Assembly (NCBI GenBank): GCA_965249815.1
Contig: CBDFMV010000002.1
Location: 744,001-808,000, forward strand
Length of the DNA: 64,000 nt
Direction: 5' to 3'
From: JAJAZB01 sp965249815
GTDB lineage: Bacteria > Bacteroidota > Bacteroidia > Cytophagales > Spirosomataceae
In this document: in pieces, positions 42,271 to 50,698 of the stretch
Numbering within the stretch: the stretch's first letter is position 1
Layout: each line of letters starts with the position of its first letter
The notes under the pieces: generated by a model
The model's database searches: none
What the model was told of the DNA's origin: nothing
What the model saw: only the letters and a program-made list of their open reading frames with translations
Program-made: the position numbers and the translations under genes

Positions 42271-45204
42271 ATGAAATCGCTTTCGCTTCCGATTCCCCAA
42301 GCCGTCGTCCGCCGGAGCCTGCTGCTGCTGGGCGGCACCGCGCTGGCCGCGTCCGTCTGGATGCAAAAAATGCCTCTGCCTCAGCAGGCTCAATCCGCAC
42401 TCCTCCCTGCGCAAGCCTCACTTGATTCCAGCCGCCTCTACGTCCCCGACGACCTCGAGGCTTCCGTCTGGGCCGAGTCGCCGATGTTCAACAACCCAAC
42501 CAACATCGACGTGGACGCGCGGGGCAGGATTTGGGTGACGGAAGCGGTGGATTACCGCGATTTCAACAACAAACCCGGAACCCACCTGCACCGCACCAAC
42601 GGCGAGCGCGTGGTGATTCTGGAAGACACCGACGGCGACGGAAAAGCCGACAAATCGACGATCTTCGTTGAAGACAAAGACCTGGTTTCGCCGCTGGGCA
42701 TCGCCGTCATCGGCAATAAAGTCCTCGTGTCGGCGGCCCCGAATCTGATCGTGTACACGGACGAAAACGGCGACGACAAACCCGACAAAAAGGAAATCCT
42801 GCTGACGGGTTTCGGGGGCCTTGACCACGACCACAGCCTGCACAGCGTCACGGCGGGGCCGGACGGGCGCTGGTACTTCAACACGGGCAACGCCGGGCCG
42901 CACCACGTGGTCGATAAAAGCGGCTGGCACCTGCGTTCGGGCAGCCTCTACACCGGCGGCACGCCCTACAACACCAAAAACGAAGGCAGCCAGCGGAGCG
43001 ACGATGGCCGCGTGTGGGTGGGCGGCCTGGCCCTGCGCATTAACCCCGACGGTACGGGCCTGAAGGTGCTCGGCCATAATTTCCGCAACAACTACGAAAC
43101 CGCCGTGGATTCGTACGGCAACCTCTGGCAGAACGATAACGACGATCAGGTCATCGCCTGCCGGACGAGTTTTCTGCCCGAAAACGGCAACGCGGGCTAT
43201 TTCAGCACCGACGGCACCCGCTACTGGCAGGCCGATCGCCGCCCCGGGCAGGACATTTTCACCGCCCACTGGCACCAGGACGACCCCGGCGTGATGCCCG
43301 TACCCGAAAACACGGGGGCTGGTTCGCCCACGGGCGTCAGCCGGTACGAGGGCGACGCGCTGGGGCCGAAGTACCGGGGCGTGCTGCTCAGCGCCGAGGC
43401 GGGCCGCAACGTGATTTACGGTTACTGGCCCGAAAAACAGGGGGCCGGGTTTGCGCTCAAACGCCACAACCTCATCAGCACGCTGCCGCAGGACAACGTC
43501 AATTACAAGTGGAACGAAACCGGCGAAGACTCCCGCAAGTGGTTCCGGCCCAGCGACGTGACGGCGGGCACCGACGGGGCGCTCTACATCGCCGATTGGT
43601 ACGATCCCATCGTGGGTGGCCATGCCATGCACGACAAAGTGGCGTTTGGGCGCATCTACCGCGTCACGCCGAAGGGCCGCAAACTCACCGCACCGAAACT
43701 GGATTTCACCACGACCGCAGGACAAATCGAGGCGTTGAAAAACCCCGCCACCAACGTGCGCAACGCCGGGTTTGTGGCGCTCCGGGCGCAGGGCGAAAAG
43801 GTCGTTCCGGCGGTGAAAGCGCTGCTAACCGACGACAACCCCTTCGTGCGGGCGCGGGCGGTGTTTTTGCTCGCCCAACTCGGCAATGCGGGCCTCGACG
43901 TGCTGAAAGCGGGCACGCCCGACCCGGAGCTGAAAGTCGTGGCGTTTCGCGCCATGCGCGCCGCCCGACCCGAAGCAGTGCCGATGCTCTGTGACCTGCT
44001 GGCCGCCGACCCCGACCCGGCGGTGCGCCGCGAGGTGGCGATTGCCTTGCGCGACGTGCCGCTGACCGACTGTCGGGAAGCGGTTACAAAACTGGTCAAG
44101 GCCTTCGACGGCAAAGACGGCTGGATGCGCGTGGCGCTGGGCACGGCCCTCGACGGCCCGAAAGGCGAACAATTCTACCCGGAATTGAAGAAAGTTTTCA
44201 ACGCTACCGACCCGACCGCCTGGCCGGAACCGATGGCTTCGCTGGCGTTTGAACTGCACCCGAAAGGGGCCATTGCCGACCTGCAACGGCGAGCTGCTTC
44301 CGAAAAAGTAGCTGAAGCGGGTCGTCGGCAGGCCCTCACGGCGCTGGCCTTCATCCACGACAAAGCCGCCGCGCAGGCCATGCTGACGCTGACCAAATCC
44401 GGGTTGAAGGATGTGCGCGAGGGCGCGGGCTACTGGCTGGCCTTCCGCCGCACCAACGACTGGGCCGACGTGATGGACTGGAAAGACGCCGCCGCGCAGG
44501 CCTCGCCCCAGATGCAGCGGATGATGAAGTTGCAGTTTGACGTGGGTTCGGAATTGCCCATGCCCCAGCGCGTGAAGGCCGCCGAAGAACTGGCCCGCGA
44601 CGCGGCGGGCGGCAAGATGCTGCTGGCGATGGCCGCCGAAAATCGCCTGCCGAAGGAAATCAAGACCGCCGTTGGGAAACTGATATTCAACAACCCTGAT
44701 CTCCAGGTGCGCTCGCTGGCGGGCGATTATTTCCCCCGCGAAGGCAACAACCTGAACGGCAAAGTCTATTCGGTGGATTACATCGCCAAGATTGAACCCG
44801 ACGCCCGGCACGGCCAGGAAGTCTTCACCACCTACTGCGCCACCTGCCACAAGCACGGCGGAAAAGGGGCCGAAATCGGGCCGGATTTGACCGAAATCCA
44901 CAAGAAATTCGACAGCCAGTCTCTGCTTGATGCCATCATCAACCCGTCGGCGGCGCTCGTGTTTGGTTACGAACCCTGGCTGGTCACGACCAAAAAAGGG
45001 GAAACCGTGTACGGCTTCCTCGTTTCCGACGGGGCCATGCTGGTCATTAAAGACGCGGGAGGCCAGTCGCACGCGTTCAAAAAAGACCAGATAAAAGCGC
45101 GCAGGCAACTGCCCACCAGCCTGATGCCCGAACCCGCTGCCCTCGGCCTGAAAGACCAAGACCTGGCTGATTTGACGGGGTATTTGCTCAGTTTTAAGAA
45201 CTGA
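42271..45204 (+). CDS. PVC-type dehydrogenase with HEAT repeats and C-terminal cytochrome c domain
   Basis: 977 aa, exported. Order: signal/anchor (residues ~1-35), a six-bladed propeller of the membrane-bound dehydrogenase type (~45-470; NPTNIDVDARGRIWVTEAVD, ADWYDPIVGGH), HEAT-like repeats (~490-790), and a haem-binding domain with CATCH at residues 856-860 (TTYCATCHKHGGKGAEIGPD). The end (SQSLLDAIINPSAALVFGYE and the final ADLTGYLLSFKN) matches the C-terminal putative haem-binding domain of this group. Likely oxidises a sugar with the neighbouring isomerase-like protein; the substrate is unknown. Confidence 0.93.
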   Translation: MKSLSLPIPQAVVRRSLLLLGGTALAASVWMQKMPLPQQAQSALLPAQASLDSSRLYVPDDLEASVWAESPMFNNPTNIDVDARGRIWVTEAVDYRDFNNKPGTHLHRTNGERVVILEDTDGDGKADKSTIFVEDKDLVSPLGIAVIGNKVLVSAAPNLIVYTDENGDDKPDKKEILLTGFGGLDHDHSLHSVTAGPDGRWYFNTGNAGPHHVVDKSGWHLRSGSLYTGGTPYNTKNEGSQRSDDGRVWVGGLALRINPDGTGLKVLGHNFRNNYETAVDSYGNLWQNDNDDQVIACRTSFLPENGNAGYFSTDGTRYWQADRRPGQDIFTAHWHQDDPGVMPVPENTGAGSPTGVSRYEGDALGPKYRGVLLSAEAGRNVIYGYWPEKQGAGFALKRHNLISTLPQDNVNYKWNETGEDSRKWFRPSDVTAGTDGALYIADWYDPIVGGHAMHDKVAFGRIYRVTPKGRKLTAPKLDFTTTAGQIEALKNPATNVRNAGFVALRAQGEKVVPAVKALLTDDNPFVRARAVFLLAQLGNAGLDVLKAGTPDPELKVVAFRAMRAARPEAVPMLCDLLAADPDPAVRREVAIALRDVPLTDCREAVTKLVKAFDGKDGWMRVALGTALDGPKGEQFYPELKKVFNATDPTAWPEPMASLAFELHPKGAIADLQRRAASEKVAEAGRRQALTALAFIHDKAAAQAMLTLTKSGLKDVREGAGYWLAFRRTNDWADVMDWKDAAAQASPQMQRMMKLQFDVGSELPMPQRVKAAEELARDAAGGKMLLAMAAENRLPKEIKTAVGKLIFNNPDLQVRSLAGDYFPREGNNLNGKVYSVDYIAKIEPDARHGQEVFTTYCATCHKHGGKGAEIGPDLTEIHKKFDSQSLLDAIINPSAALVFGYEPWLVTTKKGETVYGFLVSDGAMLVIKDAGGQSHAFKKDQIKARRQLPTSLMPEPAALGLKDQDLADLTGYLLSFKN

Positions 45205-45205
45205 T

Positions 45206-45240
45206 AAAAATAGCCGGGACGCAACGCCCCGGCTATTTTT
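45206..45240. terminator. Bidirectional terminator shared by the haem gene and vapC
   Basis: Perfect 13-bp stem (45206-45218 with 45228-45240) with A and T runs at the ends. The vapC stop (45233-45235) lies in the right arm. Confidence 0.88.
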
Positions 45241-45637
45241 TGTATACCATCAGACCGGAACCGGTTGCGATGCGGTCAAAGTCAACGTCGTTATGAACGA
45301 TTCGCAAGCCGGCGCCAAGGGCGCACTGTGCGATGAGGCAATCGTTTGGTTTTCGGATGGTAATTCCTTGCCGTCGGAGAACGCGGAACAAGGTGGCCGC
45401 TTCTTCGGCGAGCAGATAAGCATCACCCGCCAGCCGTTCAAGGTAGCTGAATTTGTCTTGCACTTCGGTCCATTCCCGGTTTGACCGGACACCCTGCAAG
45501 ACTTCCTGAATAATGGTTGGGCAAATCCAGACCGTCCAGTCAGACAGGAGGGCCGTTTCCAGTAAATCCGTTTCGGACGTGATGATTCCCCGAAAATAAT
45601 CCACCCATACGCTACTGTCGAAAAGCAGGTCATTCAT
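45233..45637 (-). CDS. PIN-domain toxin (VapC family)
   Basis: 134 aa from the ATG at 45637. PIN motifs: LLFDSSVWVDYFRG (Asp near the N-terminus), a TIIQEVLQGV Glu, and KPNDCLIAQCALGAGLRIVHNDVDFDRIA with the two C-terminal acidic sites. Overlaps its antitoxin by 8 nt. Catalytic residues look intact. Confidence 0.9.
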   Translation of the reverse strand: MNDLLFDSSVWVDYFRGIITSETDLLETALLSDWTVWICPTIIQEVLQGVRSNREWTEVQDKFSYLERLAGDAYLLAEEAATLFRVLRRQGITIRKPNDCLIAQCALGAGLRIVHNDVDFDRIATGSGLMVYKK

Positions 45638-45830
45638 CGGCAAGGGTGCGTTCACGCGACAAGTCCCCTTCCCAGTCGACCCGGCCGCGGAGTTGGGCCA
45701 GTTGCTGCTTCTTGAGTTTACGCAACAGGTCCCACAACGCCCGCTCGATGACTTCCTGCTCCGTGGTCGTCTGACTGAGCCTCATCGTTTCGCGAATCAA
45801 GGTCTCGTCAAGTTCAATGGTGGTTTGCAT
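45630..45830 (-). CDS. VapB-type antitoxin
   Basis: 66 aa from the ATG at 45830: MQTTIELDETLIRETMRLSQ, a ribbon-helix-helix start, then TEQEVIERALWDLLRKLKKQ and RGRVDWEGDLSRER, the toxin-binding tail typical of VapB. It overlaps vapC by 8 nt. Confidence 0.88.
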   Translation of the reverse strand: MQTTIELDETLIRETMRLSQTTTEQEVIERALWDLLRKLKKQQLAQLRGRVDWEGDLSRERTLADE

Positions 45831-45889
45831 GGTTTCAGCATTTAACCAAAAATACACCTTTTGTTCATTGTCACCAATCCAGACCCGGA

Positions 45890-45958
45890 ATGAACCTCGA
45901 CCCGAACGACCAGGACCTGGCCGATTTGACGGAGTATTTGCTGAGTTTTAAGAACTGA
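45890..45958 (+). pseudogene. Fragment of a second copy of the haem gene 3' end
   Basis: Codes MNLDPNDQDLADLTEYLLSF, then KN and stop, almost the same as the C-terminus of the haem protein (LKDQDLADLTGYLLSFKN). Nucleotides 45908-45958 match 45154-45204 at 47 of 51 positions; three of the four changes are synonymous. The fragment lies directly downstream of the VapBC cassette, so it is either a relic of a lost paralogue or the mark of an insertion event. Confidence 0.75.
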
Positions 45959-45985
45959 GCCGGTTTTGCAGAAAAGCCGACCCGG

Positions 45986-46735
45986 TTAGCGTTGGGAAGC
46001 GGCGTACTTAGCCAGTAACTGGAGGGTATGCTCCAGGGCTTTGGTATCGCTCAGGTCTTCGTGGCCGGGAACCACGATTGCCGCGTTGCCAAATTTCGTC
46101 ATCAGCCGGCGGATGGAAGTGGCCCACTCGGTCATGTTGGCGTCGGCGAGGTTGCCCATCCCAAACACGGCCACACTTTTCACCAAACAGCCACCGTGTA
46201 AAATTCGCTGTTGGGGCAACCAGACGACGATGTTATCGCGGGTGTGGCCTTCGCCGGGAAAATAGCAACGAATGGGCACCTGCCCGATGGTGAAGGTGGT
46301 ATCGGCGGGCAAAATGCCTTCGGGCGATTCATAGCCCAGTTGCACCGATTTCTGCGCCGTCAACGGCGTACTGACAACCCGCACACCCGCCTTGTGGAGT
46401 TCGCTGATGCCGCCCACGCGGTCTTCGTGGGCGTGCGTAACGATGCAAAGCCGGACGGGTTGGCGCAGGCTGTCGGCGATGTACCGGAGGAGCTGGCGGG
46501 TATTGTCCGTATCGGCTTTGGTGTCCCAGGCCGTATCCACCATGACTACTCCCTCGCGGGTCATGATCAGCAGGCCGTTGGCGGGAATGGCCGTTTTCTG
46601 GTAGATGCCGTAGGAGACGTGGACGTACACGCCCTCGCCGATGGGCGTCACGGTCAGCCTGGGTTTTTGCGGGGATTGGGCCTGGGTGAAACTGCCGGAA
46701 AGCAACAGTGCCAGAGCGAAGAGCAGGGTGCGCAT
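45986..46735 (-). CDS. Subclass B1 metallo-beta-lactamase
   Basis: 249 aa with a signal peptide ending FTQAQ. All B1 zinc ligands are present: H101, H103 and D105 in HAHEDRVGG; H164 in GEGHTRDN; C183 in LHGGCLVKS; H225 in VPGHED. The surrounding VVWLPQQRILHGGCLVK is characteristic of B1 carbapenemases of Bacteroidota. Expected to hydrolyse beta-lactams in the periplasm. Length and motifs are normal; no mobile element is adjacent, so it is likely a native chromosomal gene. A candidate -7 box (TATTTTTG, minus, 46792-46799) is 56 nt upstream. Confidence 0.92.
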   Translation of the reverse strand: MRTLLFALALLLSGSFTQAQSPQKPRLTVTPIGEGVYVHVSYGIYQKTAIPANGLLIMTREGVVMVDTAWDTKADTDNTRQLLRYIADSLRQPVRLCIVTHAHEDRVGGISELHKAGVRVVSTPLTAQKSVQLGYESPEGILPADTTFTIGQVPIRCYFPGEGHTRDNIVVWLPQQRILHGGCLVKSVAVFGMGNLADANMTEWATSIRRLMTKFGNAAIVVPGHEDLSDTKALEHTLQLLAKYAASQR

Positions 46736-46843
46736 GGGTTGGAAAAGTAGCATGGTCGGAAGAAAGAAGGACGTTTCATTACGGGGTCGGTCAAAAATAG
46801 AACGAATTTTTCGGGAAGTAGCAGGCCTTGTGTTCGGGCAAAA

Positions 46844-46877
46844 AAAGAGGCCCGTCTCCAGCGAGACGGGCCTCTTT
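46844..46877. terminator. Perfect terminator
   Basis: 15-bp stem (46844-46858 with 46863-46877). It ends the PA2169 gene (minus strand; A-run at its left, 46841-46846). Confidence 0.88.
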
Positions 46878-46894
46878 AACGGGAAGCGAGCCGT

Positions 46895-47353
46895 TCAGGC
46901 TTTGGCACCGCGCAGGGCTTTCACTTTTTCGAGCGAGGCCTGCAACTGCGTCAGTTGATTCTGCACCACGTCTTTGATGTAATGCGGAATCTCATCGTCT
47001 TCGATGGCGTCTTCGTAGGCTTCCACCGCCGCGTTTTCGCCGAATTCCACCGAACTCAGCACCGTGTCGCGGTCTTTGCCCGAAACGGCGGCCTTGATGT
47101 CGATCCAGGCCCGGTGCACCTTGCTCGATAAATCCGTGGAAGTCGCGTCGGACACCGCCGAGCCGTCGAGGCGCACGATGTGATCGGCCAGTTCGCTGCG
47201 GAACTGCTGGCTCTGGAGGATCATGTGGCGGAACAAATCATCGAGGCTGGCGTCTTCGTTGTCTTCGATGGCTTTTTCAAAGCCCTGAATCCGGTCGTTG
47301 TTGATTTTCACCAGGTCGTTGAGCGAATCAACGAGGTCTTCGTTTTTGATCAT
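46895..47353 (-). CDS. PA2169 family four-helix-bundle protein
   Basis: 152 aa from the ATG at 47353 (MIKNEDLVDSLNDLVKINND). Compact bundle with FEKAIEDNEDASLDDLFRHM, SQQFRSELADHIVRLDG, HRAWIDIKAAVSGKDRDTV and EFGENAAVEAYEDAIEDDEI. Clearly homologous to the protein at 36186-36758 but without its Gly/Ser tail. Function unknown; family often stress-linked. Confidence 0.9.
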   Translation of the reverse strand: MIKNEDLVDSLNDLVKINNDRIQGFEKAIEDNEDASLDDLFRHMILQSQQFRSELADHIVRLDGSAVSDATSTDLSSKVHRAWIDIKAAVSGKDRDTVLSSVEFGENAAVEAYEDAIEDDEIPHYIKDVVQNQLTQLQASLEKVKALRGAKA

Positions 47354-47518
47354 GATTTTCAGGATTGGATGAATAAAAATAGCCGCTGAGTTGGTTAAAA
47401 AACCGTTCCAGTCAGCCAATCCGGTGCGCAACTTTGGTATCTTTCGGCGCAAACCCGCTGGTTTGCCGACGCGCCACGCCGCCCGTTCAACAACCTTTCA
47501 AACCAAGCCAACATTCCG

Positions 47519-48175
47519 ATGAAACGCTGCCTTTTTCTCCTGCTTGGGCTGGCTCCGCTGCTGACGCAAGCGCAGTCCGAATCGTTGAAACCCATCGAAG
47601 AACACCTGATGCCCGCCGCCTGGGGCTACTACCGCTACGGCGGGGGCGGGGTGCGCAACGTGTACAGTTACGACGGCCTCGACGTGCGCCGGGTCACCGA
47701 GTTGGAGCCGTACATCCGGGCGCTGGGAAACCGCGAATCCATCGACTTGTACGACCGATTCGTGAAGCAGCGCTCCGGTTCCAACGCGCTCTACGGCGCG
47801 GGCGGTGCCCTCGTGCTCATCGGGTCGATTGTGGGTCTGAGCAACCCCGTTAACAAGGTCGAAGAGCGCACGTGGGTGTCGGTCGGTTCGGCATTCGTGT
47901 ACAGCACGACGGGCGGCGGCACCCCCACGTACGGCGGCTACTACGACACCCAAACCGTGGACAAAAACGCGAAGGGCCGCGCCGCCGGGCTGGTGACCGT
48001 GCTGGCGGGTGGAACATTAATGGGCATAGGAGCGATTTTGCGCAACGCCGCCAACAACACCTTCCACCGCTCGGTGCAGCACTACAACCGGGCTTTGAAG
48101 CGGCAGGTCAGCGTACGGTACGAACCGTTTGCTGGTCCGCGAGTGGCGGGACTCAGCGTAACGGCGCGGTTTTAA
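47519..48175 (+). CDS. Unknown exported/membrane protein
   Basis: 218 aa with a signal peptide (MKRCLFLLLGLAPLLTQAQ). Two hydrophobic glycine-rich segments (NALYGAGGALVLIGSIVGLS and AAGLVTVLAGGTLMGIGAIL) separate a YYRYGGGGVRNVYSYDG N-terminal part from a basic C-terminus. Such small proteins are seen in Bacteroidota, but I cannot name a family. Confidence 0.7.
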   Translation: MKRCLFLLLGLAPLLTQAQSESLKPIEEHLMPAAWGYYRYGGGGVRNVYSYDGLDVRRVTELEPYIRALGNRESIDLYDRFVKQRSGSNALYGAGGALVLIGSIVGLSNPVNKVEERTWVSVGSAFVYSTTGGGTPTYGGYYDTQTVDKNAKGRAAGLVTVLAGGTLMGIGAILRNAANNTFHRSVQHYNRALKRQVSVRYEPFAGPRVAGLSVTARF

Positions 48176-48192
48176 CGATGAATTTCCGGAAG

Positions 48193-48221
48193 AAAACCCT
48201 GGCTGCGATAGCCGGGGTTTT
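48193..48221 (+). terminator. Terminator after the 218-aa gene
   Basis: aaaaccctggct (48193-48204) pairs with agccggggtttt (48210-48221), one G-T pair, then TTCC. Confidence 0.72.
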
Positions 48222-48271
48222 TCCATGAACGGGGTTTTCGTAGCTTTCGCCCACCCCAATCCACCCTGTTC

Positions 48272-49552
48272 ATGCCCACCCGCTACCGCGTCCTGAGCTT
48301 CCTGTTTTTTCTCTCCATCATCACCTACCTCGACCGCGTGTGCATTTCCGTCGTGGGGGTGCGGATGAAAGCCGACCTCGGCCTGACCAACGAGCAGTTC
48401 GGCTGGGTGCTGGGGGCGTTTGCGCTGGCCTACGCGTTGTTTGAAATCCCGACGGGTGCCCTCGGCGACCGCCTGGGGCCGCGCCGGGTGCTCACGCGGG
48501 TAGTGGTGTGGTGGTCGGGGTTTACGGCCCTGACGGGCACGGCCACGGGTTTTTTGTACCTGCTGGTGGTGCGGTTTTTGTTTGGCGTGGGCGAAGCCGG
48601 GGCGTACCCCAACGCCTCGATTGTGGTGTCGCGGTGGTTTCCGGCGGTGGAAACGGGCCGGGCGCAGGCGTTCATCTGGGCCGCCGGGCGGCTCGGTGGG
48701 GCGCTGGCCCCGCTGGTGGTGGTGCCGGTGATGGTGGCGTTCGGCTGGCGGGCGTCGTTTGCCGTGATGGGCGTCATTGGGCTGGTGTGGGCGCTGGCGT
48801 GGTACGTGTGGTTCCGCGATTTTCCCCACGAAAAAGCGGAGATTTCACCCGACGAGCGGCGCTACATCGAAACCGGGCGACGGTACTCCGCTGACCAGCA
48901 CGGGCATCGTTTCCCGTGGAAGGCCCTGCTCAAAAGTCGCAACCTCTGGGCGCTGCTGCTGATGTTCCACTTTTTCATGTACGGCGCGTATTTTTTTTCG
49001 GCCTGGTTGCCCACCTACCTCCAGGAAGGGCGGCATTTTTCCGAAAACGACATGAAGCTTTTCGCCACCCTGCCGTTTTTCCTCGGGGCCATTGGCTGTT
49101 TCACCGGCGGCTACGCCAGCGACTGGCTCACCCGGCGCTACGGCCTGAAGTGGGGCCGCCGCCTGGTCGGGCTGGTGGGCATGGGGCTTTCGAGCGGCAT
49201 CATCCTGACGGCCTCGCTGACGGCCGACAAAACCACGGCAGCCACGCTGCTGGCCGTGGGCATGGCCTTCAAAGACCTCACGCTGCCCGTGGCTTTTGCC
49301 GTGTGCGTCGATATTGGCCGCAGCCGGGCGGGTACGGTGGCCGGTGCGATGAACACCGCCGGACAACTGGGCGCGTTTTTTCTGGCCGTTTTGTTCGGGA
49401 AAATCGTGACCGTCACGGGCAATTACGACGCCCCGTTGTACTTCATTTCGGGGCTTTTGCTGTGCAGCAGCCTCCTCTGGCTGGTGATCGACCCGACCCG
49501 GAGCGTGGAGCAGGAAGTGGCCGGGGAGCGGGTTGCCGGGCGGGTGGGGTAG
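48272..49552 (+). CDS. MFS transporter (sugar-acid/anion-cation symporter type)
   Basis: 426 aa, 12 membrane helices. N-terminal motif SIITYLDRVCISVVG and LFEIPTGALGDRLGPRRVLT (MFS motif A) place it with the glucarate/hexuronate-type ACS transporters, also GVGEAGAYPNASIVVSRWF. Probably imports an organic acid. No catabolic genes adjoin. A candidate TAGCTTTC box lies at 48241-48248. Confidence 0.9.
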   Translation: MPTRYRVLSFLFFLSIITYLDRVCISVVGVRMKADLGLTNEQFGWVLGAFALAYALFEIPTGALGDRLGPRRVLTRVVVWWSGFTALTGTATGFLYLLVVRFLFGVGEAGAYPNASIVVSRWFPAVETGRAQAFIWAAGRLGGALAPLVVVPVMVAFGWRASFAVMGVIGLVWALAWYVWFRDFPHEKAEISPDERRYIETGRRYSADQHGHRFPWKALLKSRNLWALLLMFHFFMYGAYFFSAWLPTYLQEGRHFSENDMKLFATLPFFLGAIGCFTGGYASDWLTRRYGLKWGRRLVGLVGMGLSSGIILTASLTADKTTAATLLAVGMAFKDLTLPVAFAVCVDIGRSRAGTVAGAMNTAGQLGAFFLAVLFGKIVTVTGNYDAPLYFISGLLLCSSLLWLVIDPTRSVEQEVAGERVAGRVG

Positions 49553-49584
49553 GGGCACGGGGAAAAACGGCGGCGCACGCCCAC

Positions 49585-50658
49585 TCAAAAATGAAGCGTC
49601 AACTGCCGCCCTTCGAGGTCTTCGGCCGATTCGAGGTTGGAGAGCGCCGCGCCCAGCAGCCGGACGCCCTTCGGCACGGGCAGCACCTGTTCGAGGAGTT
49701 CAAAGGCCAGTTTTTCGAAGAAAGCCGCTTCGGTGATGGGTGCCAGGGCCGTGCGGCTGCGGGTGATTTGTTGAAAATCGAGGTACTTCACCTTCAGCGT
49801 GATCGTCCGCCCAAACGTGTGCGTGCGTTCGCAGTAGCGCCACACGTCGGCCAGCAGGGGCAGCAGGCCCGCTTCGAGTTCGGCGCGGGTTTCGAGGTCG
49901 CGGTCGAAGGTGTTTTCCGACCCCACCGACTTGCGGATGCGGTCGGGGTTGACGGGCCGGGGGTCTTCGGCGCGGGCAATTTGAAAATAATAGCCGCCCG
50001 CTTTGCCAAAGTGCCGACGCAGAAAATCCTCCGGCTGGGCGCGTAAATCAAGGCCGGTGAAAATCCCCAGCCCGTTCATTTTTTCCGCCGTCACCTTGCC
50101 GATGCCGTGAAACTGGCCCACGGCGAGGGTTTCGACGAACGCCAGCCCCTGCGCCGGTTTGATCACGAACAACCCGTCGGGCTTGCGGTGGTCGGAGGCG
50201 AGTTTGGCCAGAAACTTGTTGTACGACACGCCCGCCGAGGCCGTCAGGCCGGTTTCTTCTTTGATTTTTAACTTGATTTCGCGGGCAATCTCGGTAGCCG
50301 ACGGGTTGTTTTTCAAATTTTCGGTCACGTCGAGGTAGGCTTCGTCGAGCGAAAGCGGCTCGATAAGCGGCGTGTACTGCGCAAAGATTTCCCGAATCTG
50401 GGCCGAAACGGCCTTGTACACTTCAAACCGGGGTTTGGTAAAAAGCAGGTGCGGGCACTTGCGCAAGGCCACCACCGAAGCCATCGCCGAGCGCACCCCG
50501 AAGGCCCGCGCTTCGTAACTCGCCGCCGCCACCACGCCCCGCTCGCGGCTGCCGCCCACGGCCACGGGTTTGCCGCGCAACTCCGGGTTGTCGCGCTGCT
50601 CGACGGAGGCGTAAAACGCGTCCATGTCAACGTGGATGATTTTGCGGGGCGCGGTCAC
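49585..50658 (-). CDS. dinB: DNA polymerase IV (DinB)
   Basis: 357-aa Y-family translesion polymerase. N-terminal IIHVDMDAFYASVEQRDNPE with catalytic Asp, SLDEAYLDVT with the second acidic site, and little-finger domain from about residue 240. The C-terminal GRQLTLHF is a beta-clamp-binding tail. Length is normal. No lexA-type box was identified. Confidence 0.96.
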   Translation of the reverse strand: MTAPRKIIHVDMDAFYASVEQRDNPELRGKPVAVGGSRERGVVAAASYEARAFGVRSAMASVVALRKCPHLLFTKPRFEVYKAVSAQIREIFAQYTPLIEPLSLDEAYLDVTENLKNNPSATEIAREIKLKIKEETGLTASAGVSYNKFLAKLASDHRKPDGLFVIKPAQGLAFVETLAVGQFHGIGKVTAEKMNGLGIFTGLDLRAQPEDFLRRHFGKAGGYYFQIARAEDPRPVNPDRIRKSVGSENTFDRDLETRAELEAGLLPLLADVWRYCERTHTFGRTITLKVKYLDFQQITRSRTALAPITEAAFFEKLAFELLEQVLPVPKGVRLLGAALSNLESAEDLEGRQLTLHF

Positions 50659-50698
50659 GGGTGTAAAAAGAGAAAGTTCCCGCGAAAATACCTCCTCC

